Shown: one piece after another, positions 1-4,978 of the stretch | Layout of the letters: every line of letters begins with the position of its first letter | Position numbering within the stretch: position 1 is the stretch's first letter | NCBI GenBank assembly: GCA_021788565.1 | Contig: JAJYKO010000523.1 | Location: 1 to 5,038 of the forward strand | Length of the DNA: 5,038 bases | Source of the DNA: Chloroflexota bacterium | Lineage (GTDB): Bacteria > Chloroflexota > UBA6077 | Direction: 5' to 3' | Program-made: the position numbers and the translations under genes | The notes under the pieces: generated by a model | What the model saw: only the letters and a program-made list of their open reading frames with translations | Databases searched by the model: none | What the model was told of the DNA's origin: nothing

Positions 1-91
1 GCTGCACTGGACTGAGCGTGAGACCCGACGTTTCTGGCCTCCGGTTCAACAGTGACGCCGCATTAGTTCTGAGTCACGGAGCATTCGACGG

Positions 92-168
92 GACTGTTAT
101 CCTGAGCGCCAGCGAAGGATCTCCACGTGGACGAGGAGAGATGCTGAGCGCAGCGAAGCATGACAGTC
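92..168. repeat. Cruciform-like miniature repeat with two direct hairpin units and inverted ends
   Basis: The 77-bp unit has inverted ends, GACTGT (92-97) and ACAGTC (163-168). Inside are two direct copies of a small hairpin. The first has stem ATCCT/AGGAT (99-103 with 116-120) around loop GAGCGCCAGCGA. The second has stem ATGCT/AGCAT (141-145 with 157-161) around loop GAGCGCAGCGA. The loops are nearly identical, while the third base pair of the stem differs on both sides (C-G versus G-C), a compensatory change. Between them is a further stem, TCTCC/GGAGA (120-124 with 135-139). Together these give a four-arm fold. The CTGAGCG-AGCGAAG core resembles a dispersed intergenic repeat I recall from Chloroflexota and some other phyla; that link is memory, not a search. 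Confidence 0.7.
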
Positions 169-186
169 GCTGCGGTCTCCGTAGCG
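168..186. repeat. Short hairpin abutting the cruciform element
   Basis: CGCTGCGG (168-175) pairs with CCGTAGCG (179-186) around a three-base loop. This gives eight pairs, one of them a G-U wobble if read as plus-strand RNA. It begins on the last base of the preceding repeat, so it may be a fourth arm of the same element rather than a separate structure. Confidence 0.5.
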
Positions 187-205
187 GGACATCAGCGCTT
201 CACCA

Positions 206-252
206 CGTAGGATTTGGTGCTCCTGAAAGCGACGCTTCGGGGGCACCCTACG
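206..252. repeat. Long imperfect foldback with a 5-base insertion in one arm
   Basis: The arms begin CGTAG (206-210) and end CTACG (248-252). Inside, GGTGC pairs with GCACC and AAGC pairs with GCTT near a tight loop. Comparing the left arm with the reverse complement of the right arm, they agree over most of their length except for an extra GATTT at 211-215 and a few point differences. There is no T tract on either side, so it does not look like an intrinsic terminator. It may be a second repeat family or a further part of the element at 92-186. Confidence 0.55.
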
Positions 253-305
253 CGACCGGCTGAAGCCTCGATTCCAGGGTTCAGCGATGTGTGTGTGATC
301 CCGTA

Positions 306-863
306 CTATGTCCCGCCGTACCGGTACACGTAGGATCGCAGCGCCTCTAGGTCCACCTTTGCCTCGGTGTACCTGGACGCGTTTTCCAGAGCGATGGCGC
401 CGAGGTTGGCGACGGCCTCCACAAACTCCACATCCTCCTGGCTGAACTGCTGCTGCTCCGATGTGTAGATACGCAGGATTCCAATGACCTCCCCGTGAAG
501 CTGGATGGGAACGGAGAGCATGGATGCGATTCCCTCCTGCAACGCCTGGGGGCGATATTGGATGCGAGGATCGGTGGTGGTGTCCAAAATGGCCACCGAA
601 CGCCCCTCGAGAGGCTCAGTCAGGTCCGGGTCCATCTTCAGCGGACCCTTCCGCACGTACCTCTCGCTGAGGCCGTAGTGGGCGCTGTGATGCAGTTCCT
701 GGCGATCTGAGCTGAGCAGCATGATGGAGCAGGCCTTGACGTCCATCGCCTCGGCGGTCTTGCGCACGATCGCCTCGAGGACACCGCCTGTTTCCAGGGT
801 AGAGTTCATGGCTGCCGCTACGCCGTACAGTGCACCGCAGTGTCGAAACTCCTTCGCAGTCAT
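306..863 (-). CDS. Stand-alone GAF-domain protein
   Basis: This 185-residue protein is almost entirely one GAF domain, roughly residues 25-161. GAF domains bind small ligands or cofactors and usually serve in signalling. Family features visible are the N-terminal helix (LYGVAAAMNSTLE...GVLEAIV), the strand KACSIMLL (43-50), HYGLSERYV (62-70), the DTTTDPRIQY segment (94-103), GIASMLSVPI (111-120), the strand GEVIGILRIY (124-133) and the closing helix NLGAIALENA (153-162). The 24-residue tail is charged and then Tyr-rich (SYVYRY), with no histidine kinase, GGDEF or DNA-binding domain attached. No cysteine pair or chromophore site stands out. The ATG is supported by AGAGG six bases upstream. It is divergent from the URO-D-like gene. 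Ligand and partner are unknown; it could feed a signalling protein encoded elsewhere. The domain call is firm, the role open. Confidence 0.9.
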   Translation of the reverse strand: MTAKEFRHCGALYGVAAAMNSTLETGGVLEAIVRKTAEAMDVKACSIMLLSSDRQELHHSAHYGLSERYVRKGPLKMDPDLTEPLEGRSVAILDTTTDPRIQYRPQALQEGIASMLSVPIQLHGEVIGILRIYTSEQQQFSQEDVEFVEAVANLGAIALENASRYTEAKVDLEALRSYVYRYGGT

Positions 864-1014
864 GTGTAGCCTCTCATTCGGCAGACGACGATGCTGCCCA
901 TCTCTCCTGACTGGTGACGGGCCGCTGCGCCTCGGCTATCCGGCAGCGCAATCCTATGCGGCATTACACTGGTCACGCTGCACTTGGCGTGCCCGAAAGT
1001 TGTTCCGGCGCTGC

Positions 1015-1023
1015 TGCTATAAT
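1015..1023 (+). promoter_or_regulatory. Extended -10 promoter for the URO-D-like gene
   Basis: The sequence TGCTATAAT is an exact extended -10 (TG, one base, then consensus TATAAT at 1018-1023). No good -35 sits 16-18 bases upstream, which is tolerated by extended -10 promoters. Transcription would start near 1030 and leave a leader of about 240 nt before the ATG at 1268. It is the only strong plus-strand promoter I see in the spacer. Confidence 0.5.
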
Positions 1024-1154
1024 CGAGCCGGATCGCGGCAATGCGGGCATGCTTTAAGGATCATGTCACGGTTCGGGCGGAAGCGACGGGGAGGGCGAAT
1101 GCCCTTCGGGCCTTGGCGCCACGCTACTCGCTACCGCCAAGTCCTGCCGAGCCG

Positions 1155-1185
1155 CCCGGGTGGGGCAACTGGCGGCCCCCCCGGG
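1155..1185 (+). other. GC-rich stem-loop in the leader of the URO-D-like gene
   Basis: CCCGGG (1155-1160) pairs with CCCGGG (1180-1185), and after a single-base bulge GGGG (1162-1165) pairs with CCCC (1176-1179). The loop is ten bases. Ten G-C pairs make this a very stable helix, about 85 bases before the start codon. No T run follows, so it is not an obvious terminator. It may affect translation or RNA stability, or may simply reflect local GC richness. Confidence 0.4.
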
Positions 1186-1267
1186 AGCTATGCCGCAATA
1201 TTTCCGATCCGCCGGCACGTGATGAGTGCGGCGGGTTATGGCCATCGGTTGATGGGGATGGAATAGC

Positions 1268-2152
1268 ATGGGTCGATCACGGGCTCTCTCGATCATAGAG
1301 GGGACAGGGAACGGTAGTCTGGCGCGTGGAGAGATATGGATAGCACCCGCCGTGCTCGAGAGCCGAGGGCTCTCCAACAGCGCGGCCGGAGTCGCGGACC
1401 TCTCCGCGATGCTGGGCGCGGACATCTGCTTCGTCAGCTGCAGCGGGCCCCAGGCTGTCGCCAGAGAGGCGGATGCTCAGCAAGCGGCCGTGTCTCTGGT
1501 CCATAGCAGGGATCTAGCCTGTGGCGCAGTCGTCGACGGTCCATGGCAGAGGCTTGCCGAGCGTCACGGGCTGATCCAGTTGTTGGCGATGGTCGGCGGC
1601 CGTCTCGCCGAGGCGGAGCGAGAGGTATCGTCGCAGATGGCCTTCGTCGGCGAAGAGGTGAGGGCGTGGTGCGAAGCGAGCGCGGATCTCGTCCTGTTGA
1701 CGGATGACGTCGCCTACAATCGGGGTTTGTACTTCTCTTCGGCGCTCTTTGCCAGGCTGCTGCTGCCCCACTACAGGCAGGTTCTGCAGGTTGCCGGCGA
1801 ACATGGGGCTCCGATGGGCTTTCACTCGGACGGCGACGTGACGCTTCTGCTCCCGACGCTACTAGATGCGGGCTTCTCGTTCTTCTCGCTCGAACCGGAA
1901 GTGATGGATATGCACGAAGTCCGCCGCCTCCACGGAGACGGCTTCTCCTTGATCTCGGGCATTCGTGCCGAGTGGTTAAGTGCCTCTGGGGGAGTTAGGG
2001 CCAGGGATATCGACCTGCCGCGTGAGATCTCTTCCCTATGCCGCGTACGCCGGTTGATTCTGGCTTCCTCCTGCGGCCTGTACGAACCATCTTCAGTGGC
2101 TCTGCTGGAGAAGGTGTACCGCGTGGCGGACAGTCTGGCGGAGGAGGGATAG
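1268..2152 (+). CDS. URO-D superfamily protein (corrinoid methyltransferase-like), short form
   Basis: The 294-residue protein belongs to the uroporphyrinogen decarboxylase fold, which includes HemE and the MtaA/CmuA-type methylcobamide methyltransferases. Visible features are the N-terminal strand GEIWIAPAVLE (21-31), MLGADICFV (48-56), the stretch DDVAYNRGLYFSSALF (146-161) leading into LLPHYRQVL, the turn HSDGD (186-190), LLDAGFSFFSLEPEV (198-212), and the C-terminal LILASSCGLYEP (263-274). It lacks the HemE RQAGR substrate motif, so heme synthesis is unlikely. The His-x-Cys of MtaA-type zinc sites is His-x-Asp here (H186, D188), although a downstream Cys (C269) is kept. It is shorter than the usual 340 or so residues but appears intact at both ends. 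The ATG follows an in-frame stop at 1250-1252 and a GGGGA nine bases upstream. No corrinoid protein or methyltransferase partner is adjacent. Substrate unknown; methyl transfer or a decarboxylase-like reaction are both possible. Confidence 0.85.
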   Translation: MGRSRALSIIEGTGNGSLARGEIWIAPAVLESRGLSNSAAGVADLSAMLGADICFVSCSGPQAVAREADAQQAAVSLVHSRDLACGAVVDGPWQRLAERHGLIQLLAMVGGRLAEAEREVSSQMAFVGEEVRAWCEASADLVLLTDDVAYNRGLYFSSALFARLLLPHYRQVLQVAGEHGAPMGFHSDGDVTLLLPTLLDAGFSFFSLEPEVMDMHEVRRLHGDGFSLISGIRAEWLSASGGVRARDIDLPREISSLCRVRRLILASSCGLYEPSSVALLEKVYRVADSLAEEG

Positions 2153-2190
2153 CGGAATCTCCCAACTCTTCCATTGATACCGCGAGACGG

Positions 2191-3003
2191 TCAGCGAGGA
2201 CTAACCCCCTTCGACAGAGAGCGAATGCCTTTTGCCGTTGCGTTGAACCCGGTGGCAAGGAAAACCTTGTCCGCACCGGCCGCGACGATCCTGGATCCAA
2301 GGGCGATCCACCGCTTTGCCTCGGGAAGCATATCCTCGGTTGTATCGGATAAGATCACGCTCACCACGTCGATACCCTTCGCGCGAGCCTTTCGGAACAT
2401 GCTCTCCACTCGTTCCACGACATCGGGGTGATCGATCTCTCCCGGGTGCCCCAGCGACTGGGATAAGTCGAAGGGCCCCATCACGATGGCATCGTAGCCT
2501 GGAACCTCGAGGATTTCGTCGAGGTTCTCGACACCTTCCTTACCTTCGACGAGAAGCCACAACATGACGTTTTCATTGGACCACTGGACGAACTCGCTCC
2601 AGTTCCGCGCATGGTGTTCGGCAGCACGGACCCAAGGGCAGGCCCCTCTCTTCCCGAGAGGGGAGTAGCGTGCGGCCGCTACCACCGCCTCGGCATCTTC
2701 TTTTCTGCTGACACCCGGTACCATAACACCCAGCGCTCCGGCATCCAGAACACGCATGATGAAGCTAGGATTGTGATCGGGCACACGCACCACGGGTGTC
2801 ACTCCCTTCGCTTCTGCCGCGCGCAGCATCTGCACGGCAGTCTCTAAACCGAAGGAACCGTGCTCGAGGTCGATCCAAACCCAGTCGAAGCCAGCAGCAG
2901 CTATCATCTCGACTGCCTCCGGGCTGGCCATCTGAGCTATCGAGCCGATGGCGATCTCGCCAGCAGCAAGTCGATCCTTTACCGCGTTCCCCCGAGAACT
3001 CAT
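2191..3003 (-). CDS. HpcH/HpaI family class II aldolase
   Basis: This 270-residue protein is a metal-dependent pyruvate aldolase of the HpcH/HpaI/citrate lyase-beta family, with a TIM-barrel fold. Members cleave 4-hydroxy-2-oxo or 2-keto-3-deoxy acids to pyruvate plus an aldehyde. The active-site set known from E. coli HpaI is present: IDLEHG with D45 and catalytic-base H48, R73 in VVRVP, D87 in LDAGA, metal ligand E153 in LLVEGKEG, and metal ligand D179 in GPFDLSQSLG. PGV (96-98) and RYSPLGKRG (112-120) are also typical. Length fits the family (about 255-270). The ATG is preceded by AAGGGAG with ten bases from GGGAG to the start. It lies 208 bases downstream of the MFS gene on the same strand, a pairing that recalls garP-garL, and converges with the URO-D-like gene. 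I see no strong promoter of its own, so it may depend on read-through from the carrier gene. The exact substrate (keto-deoxy-glucarate, -rhamnonate or a homoprotocatechuate-pathway acid) cannot be told from sequence. Confidence 0.93.
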   Translation of the reverse strand: MSSRGNAVKDRLAAGEIAIGSIAQMASPEAVEMIAAAGFDWVWIDLEHGSFGLETAVQMLRAAEAKGVTPVVRVPDHNPSFIMRVLDAGALGVMVPGVSRKEDAEAVVAAARYSPLGKRGACPWVRAAEHHARNWSEFVQWSNENVMLWLLVEGKEGVENLDEILEVPGYDAIVMGPFDLSQSLGHPGEIDHPDVVERVESMFRKARAKGIDVVSVILSDTTEDMLPEAKRWIALGSRIVAAGADKVFLATGFNATAKGIRSLSKGVSPR

Positions 3004-3168
3004 CTGACAACGTCTCCCTTCAATTCACAGTTACGGTTGTGCCGATCTTGCGCTTGGGTTACCTGCCGGCGCAGTTCCCGTGCGCCCCTGGTCTATCTCG
3101 CTCTCCCGATGAAGCCCGGCCGGCACCGAGCGGCGCTGTCCTGTTGGGCTGTGCGGAATAAATGGGGA

Positions 3169-3204
3169 GTAAGGGGCAACAGCCCGCCGGCTGTTGCCCC
3201 TTAC
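3169..3204 (-). terminator. Perfect 16-bp stem-loop after the MFS gene: terminator or attenuator
   Basis: GTAAGGGGCAACAGCC (3169-3184) pairs perfectly with its complement at 3189-3204 around a four-base loop, CGCC on the plus strand. On the minus strand it starts seven bases after the MFS stop codon and is followed by TCCCCATTTATTCC, which is only moderately T-rich. Position and stability suggest an intrinsic terminator for the carrier gene. The weak tail would allow partial read-through into the aldolase gene, or the helix could protect the 3' end of a processed carrier mRNA. The opposite strand is followed by CGTTCTCTC, so it is less likely to work in that direction. Confidence 0.65.
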
Positions 3205-3211
3205 CGTTCTC

Positions 3212-4549
3212 TCAGGAGGTTGCCTCGGCTGGTTTGGCCGAAACAGCGCCTGGGGCAGTGCGTTTCAGGGTCAACATCAGGAGAGATGCTGCGAGCAGAC
3301 AGACCGCCAGGAACATGTAGGATCCAACGAAACTGCCCGAACGGCTTTCGATGAAGCCTACCAAGAACGGCCCCACGAACCCACCTAGATTGCCGAAGGA
3401 GTTGATCAATGCGGAGCCCGAAGCCGCAGCTTCGCCTGAGAGGAAGGTCGTGGGATACGACCACCAAACCCCGAACGGTCCGTAGACTCCCGCGGCCGTC
3501 ACGATCACTAGCAGCAGGGCCAGTACCGCATTCCCGCCAGTCCAGGCGGAAACCGCGATGCCAACGGCGGCCACAAACAGAGGAAGAGCGCCGTGAATCC
3601 TCTTCTCGCCCCGCTTGGACGAGGAGTAGCCAATGTAGGCCGTGGTTAGCAGCGATATGACGAACGGCACCACCACGATGTTTCCGATGAGAGAGACCGA
3701 CCAACCAGACAGTGCCTTCAGCACCGTGGGCATCCAGTAGCTGAAGCCCCAGAACCCGGTAATCCACAGGAAGTAAATCACTACCAGTCTGAGCACCTCG
3801 GGATCTCCCATGGCAGACCAGGCTGTGTGGGTCTTATCGGCGCGCTTGATGGAAACCTCTTGCTGGTACTGCCTGGCCAGGAAGGCTTTCTCCTCATCGG
3901 ACAACCAGTTTGCATCTTTGGGCCAGTCTACGATCCAGAAGGCGAGTATAACCCCGACCACGATAGCGGGAACCGCCTCCACCAGGAACAGCGCCTGCCA
4001 GCCTGCCAAGCCGTTAATGGATATTCCGAGCAGCCAACCGGCCAGCGGGCCGCCAATTACGCTTGACATCTGCATAGAGGTCAGGAGCACCGCGATGGCG
4101 GCCGCCCTGTCTCTTGACGAAAACCACCGAGGCATCACGGAAGCATAGATCACTGGATACAGGCTCGCCTCCGCGACGCCGAGGAGAAACCGCACCACGT
4201 AAAATTGGATCGGTGTCTGTACGAACGCCATGAGGGCTGCCGCCAGTCCCCACGTGATCATAATGCGAGCGAGCCACTTGCGTGGGCTCCAGCGCTCGGC
4301 AATAACTGCTCCGGGGATCTCGAAGACGAAATAGCCGATGAAGAAGATACCGGCGCCGAAACCGAAGATCTCCGACGTGAAGCCCAACTGCTTGTTCATC
4401 GTCAATCCGGCAAAGGCGATGTTCACCCTATCCAAATAGGCGATTATGGAGACCAGGAAAAGGGGCACCACCACGTGGAGATACGCCTTCTTCCTTGCGC
4501 TCGCAGCCACCGTGTCCAACCGGGTCTTGCGTCCCACAGCCGCGCCCAT
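3212..4549 (-). CDS. MFS transporter, anion:cation symporter (ACS)-like
   Basis: From the ATG this is a 445-residue inner-membrane carrier with about twelve membrane segments and a hydrophilic central loop (roughly residues 209-250). TM1 ends in YLDRVNIAFA (38-47), the hallmark of the ACS family that carries organic anions such as hexarates, galactonate, tartrate and phthalates with protons. Other family features are GYFVFEIPGAVIAERWSPRKW (starting near 72), RFLLGVAEASLYPVIY (120-135), PRWFSSRDRAAA (140-151), and in the second half FWGFSYWMPTVL (266-277) and SALINSFGNLGGFVGP (379-394). Length is normal for the family. A GTG 15 bases upstream is in frame, but it overlaps the ribosome-binding site of the ATG, so I chose the ATG. 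The aldolase gene lies downstream on the same strand, which suggests import of a carboxylate that is later split by that enzyme. Control appears elaborate: promoter, structured leader and palindrome upstream. Substrate is inferred only from family and neighbour. Confidence 0.93.
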   Translation of the reverse strand: MGAAVGRKTRLDTVAASARKKAYLHVVVPLFLVSIIAYLDRVNIAFAGLTMNKQLGFTSEIFGFGAGIFFIGYFVFEIPGAVIAERWSPRKWLARIMITWGLAAALMAFVQTPIQFYVVRFLLGVAEASLYPVIYASVMPRWFSSRDRAAAIAVLLTSMQMSSVIGGPLAGWLLGISINGLAGWQALFLVEAVPAIVVGVILAFWIVDWPKDANWLSDEEKAFLARQYQQEVSIKRADKTHTAWSAMGDPEVLRLVVIYFLWITGFWGFSYWMPTVLKALSGWSVSLIGNIVVVPFVISLLTTAYIGYSSSKRGEKRIHGALPLFVAAVGIAVSAWTGGNAVLALLLVIVTAAGVYGPFGVWWSYPTTFLSGEAAASGSALINSFGNLGGFVGPFLVGFIESRSGSFVGSYMFLAVCLLAASLLMLTLKRTAPGAVSAKPAEATS

Positions 4550-4556
4550 CGAATAA

Positions 4557-4562
4557 CCCTCC
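4557..4562 (-). promoter_or_regulatory. Shine-Dalgarno that fixes the MFS start at 4549
   Basis: On the minus strand, GGAGGG lies seven bases before the ATG at 4549-4547. The only in-frame alternative, a GTG at 4564-4562, shares its last base with this GGAGGG and has only a weak purine-rich stretch (AGAAGAGA) ahead of it. The strong, well-spaced site favours the ATG and removes five residues from the longer model. Confidence 0.75.
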
Positions 4563-4576
4563 ACTCTCTTCTAAGT

Positions 4577-4590
4577 CAACGTTAACGTTG
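4577..4590. promoter_or_regulatory. 14-bp perfect palindrome, probable repressor operator
   Basis: CAACGTTAACGTTG reads identically on both strands. It contains two overlapping ACGT/AACGTT cores, in the style of operators bound by LacI-family repressors of sugar and sugar-acid genes, although those usually centre on CG and this one centres on TA. It lies 27 bases before the carrier start and just upstream of its ribosome-binding site, and about 265 bases downstream of the strong promoter. That placement suits roadblock repression, or a second weaker promoter close by: TTGCTC, 17 bases, TGAGAT upstream of it is a poor candidate. No regulator gene is present in the window, and I found no second copy of the palindrome near the other genes. 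Confidence 0.55.
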
Positions 4591-4765
4591 GTCTCGAAAC
4601 TCGTGGGATCTCATTCGGTCGCCTTCGCGAGAGCAATCACCCCCTTTTAAGCCGGGCAGCGGGGATCTGGGAGACAGCAACCCGGCAACACGCGGGAATC
4701 CGGTGATCGCGAGCACGGCAGCGTGGAGAAGTCGTCGATGCAATTCAGGCTCAGCAGTGAGCATC

Positions 4766-4818
4766 ACCGCTGACAAGTCCTTGAGGAAGGGAACAGTGGA
4801 TAGGTCAGCGGTCACTGT
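4766..4818 (-). other. Interlocked helices in the leader: pseudoknot-like or mutually exclusive
   Basis: Read along the minus-strand RNA, the order is ACAGTG (4818-4813), directly followed by ACCGCTGAC (4812-4804), then CACTGT (4798-4793), then GTCAGCGGT (4774-4766). The first pairs with the third (6 bp) and the second with the fourth (9 bp), both perfectly. This A-B-A'-B' order is that of an H-type pseudoknot. With no bases between the first two segments, simultaneous pairing would be strained, so a two-state switch is the likelier reading. Confidence 0.45.
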
Positions 4819-4833
4819 CCGCAAAAAGCAGGT

Positions 4834-4854
4834 GCACGGCTATCTGGGCCGTGC
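4834..4854 (-). other. Hairpin at the 5' end of the MFS leader
   Basis: On the minus strand, GCACGGC and GCCGTGC form a perfect seven-pair stem with a seven-base loop, starting within a few bases of the predicted transcription start. Six bases later comes TTTTT (4827-4823). The gap before the T run is too long for a standard terminator, so a 5' stabilising hairpin is likelier than early termination, but an attenuator is possible. Confidence 0.45.
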
Positions 4855-4863
4855 CCTCGCTGG

Positions 4864-4892
4864 ATTATAGTGAGGCTCGCGCGACCCGTCAA
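4864..4892 (-). promoter_or_regulatory. Near-consensus sigma-70 promoter for the MFS gene
   Basis: On the minus strand, TTGACG (4892-4887) matches five of six -35 bases. The spacer is exactly 17 bases, and the -10 is a perfect TATAAT (4869-4864). Transcription should begin near 4857. It points toward the carrier with no gene in between, giving a leader of about 300 nt. It is the strongest promoter in the window. Confidence 0.72.
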
Positions 4893-4978
4893 TACTTCGT
4901 ATTCCCCCCGCAGGCCGCAGATTCTCTAAGCCGAGTTGGCCGTATTGCTTACAGCGGCGGAGGAAAGAGGCATTCCGA

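Larger units (their letters stand above)
1..305. other. Gene-free stretch filled with structured repeats
   Basis: No credible gene lies here. A frame open from 18 to 263 on the plus strand translates mainly the hairpin repeats and resembles the spurious peptides that annotation pipelines produce from such elements. The stretch sits just downstream of the GAF gene, which ends at 306 on the minus strand. It contains three adjacent foldable units (92-168, 168-186, 206-252), listed separately. None is followed by a T run on either strand, so I do not call a rho-independent terminator for the GAF gene here. Bases 1-91 and 253-305 show no motif I can name. Confidence 0.7.
864..1267. other. Divergent intergenic region between the GAF and URO-D-like genes
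   Basis: This 404-base spacer holds no gene I can support. Frames crossing it lack recognisable domains and overlap known genes. On the plus strand it carries an extended -10 promoter (1015-1023) and a GC-rich hairpin (1155-1185), both listed separately. I found no good -35/-10 pair for the minus-strand GAF gene. The plus-strand leader implied by the promoter is about 240 nt, long enough to host RNA regulation. I checked it by eye for cobalamin, ZTP, glycine, fluoride and c-di-GMP riboswitch cores and matched none convincingly. Confidence 0.6.
4565..4857 (-). other. Long structured 5' leader of the MFS transcript
   Basis: Between the strong promoter and the carrier start lies roughly 300 nt with several potential helices: the 5'-end hairpin (4834-4854), the interlocked helices at 4766-4818, GCTCA/TGAGC (4749-4753 with 4758-4762), and GCCGGG/CCCGGC pairings in the 4650-4695 region. 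I recognise no known riboswitch class on the minus strand. A minus-strand frame with a TTG start at 4824 and stop at 4582 spans most of it (80 codons). It has no ribosome-binding site that I can see and no recognisable domain, so I treat the stretch as leader RNA. A real short upstream peptide cannot be excluded. Confidence 0.4.

Noticed and set aside
18..263. An 81-codon plus-strand frame at the left end
   Set aside because: Its sequence is mostly translated hairpin repeat, with no ribosome-binding site or domain; it is best explained as repeat DNA.
1151..1175. ZTP riboswitch-like CCGCCCGGG segment in the URO-D leader
   Set aside because: The upstream conserved half is absent and the segment is explained by the simple G-C hairpin at 1155-1185.
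721..1266. Long plus-strand frame overlapping the GAF gene and spacer
   Set aside because: It runs antisense to the start of a clear GAF gene and its product has no recognisable domain.
1041..1298. An 85-codon plus-strand frame in the spacer entering the URO-D-like gene
   Set aside because: Low-complexity, Arg/Pro-rich product, no good ribosome-binding site, and overlap with the real gene in another frame.
1066..1425. Minus-strand frame over the start of the URO-D-like gene
   Set aside because: Shadow of GC-rich coding sequence; no domain or start signal.
3201..3767. A 188-codon minus-strand frame inside the carrier gene
   Set aside because: Out-of-frame shadow of the MFS gene, Arg/Gly-rich with no membrane pattern.
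4643..4720. SAM-I or cobalamin riboswitch on the plus strand (AACCCGGCAAC and GGGAATCCGGTG resemble pieces of each)
   Set aside because: The remaining conserved core (SAM-I K-turn and closing stem, or the B12 box) is missing and no gene follows on that strand within the window.
4582..4824. An 80-codon minus-strand frame upstream of the carrier
   Set aside because: TTG start without a visible ribosome-binding site, no domain, and its stop falls inside the palindrome. Treated as leader RNA, though a short peptide is not excluded.
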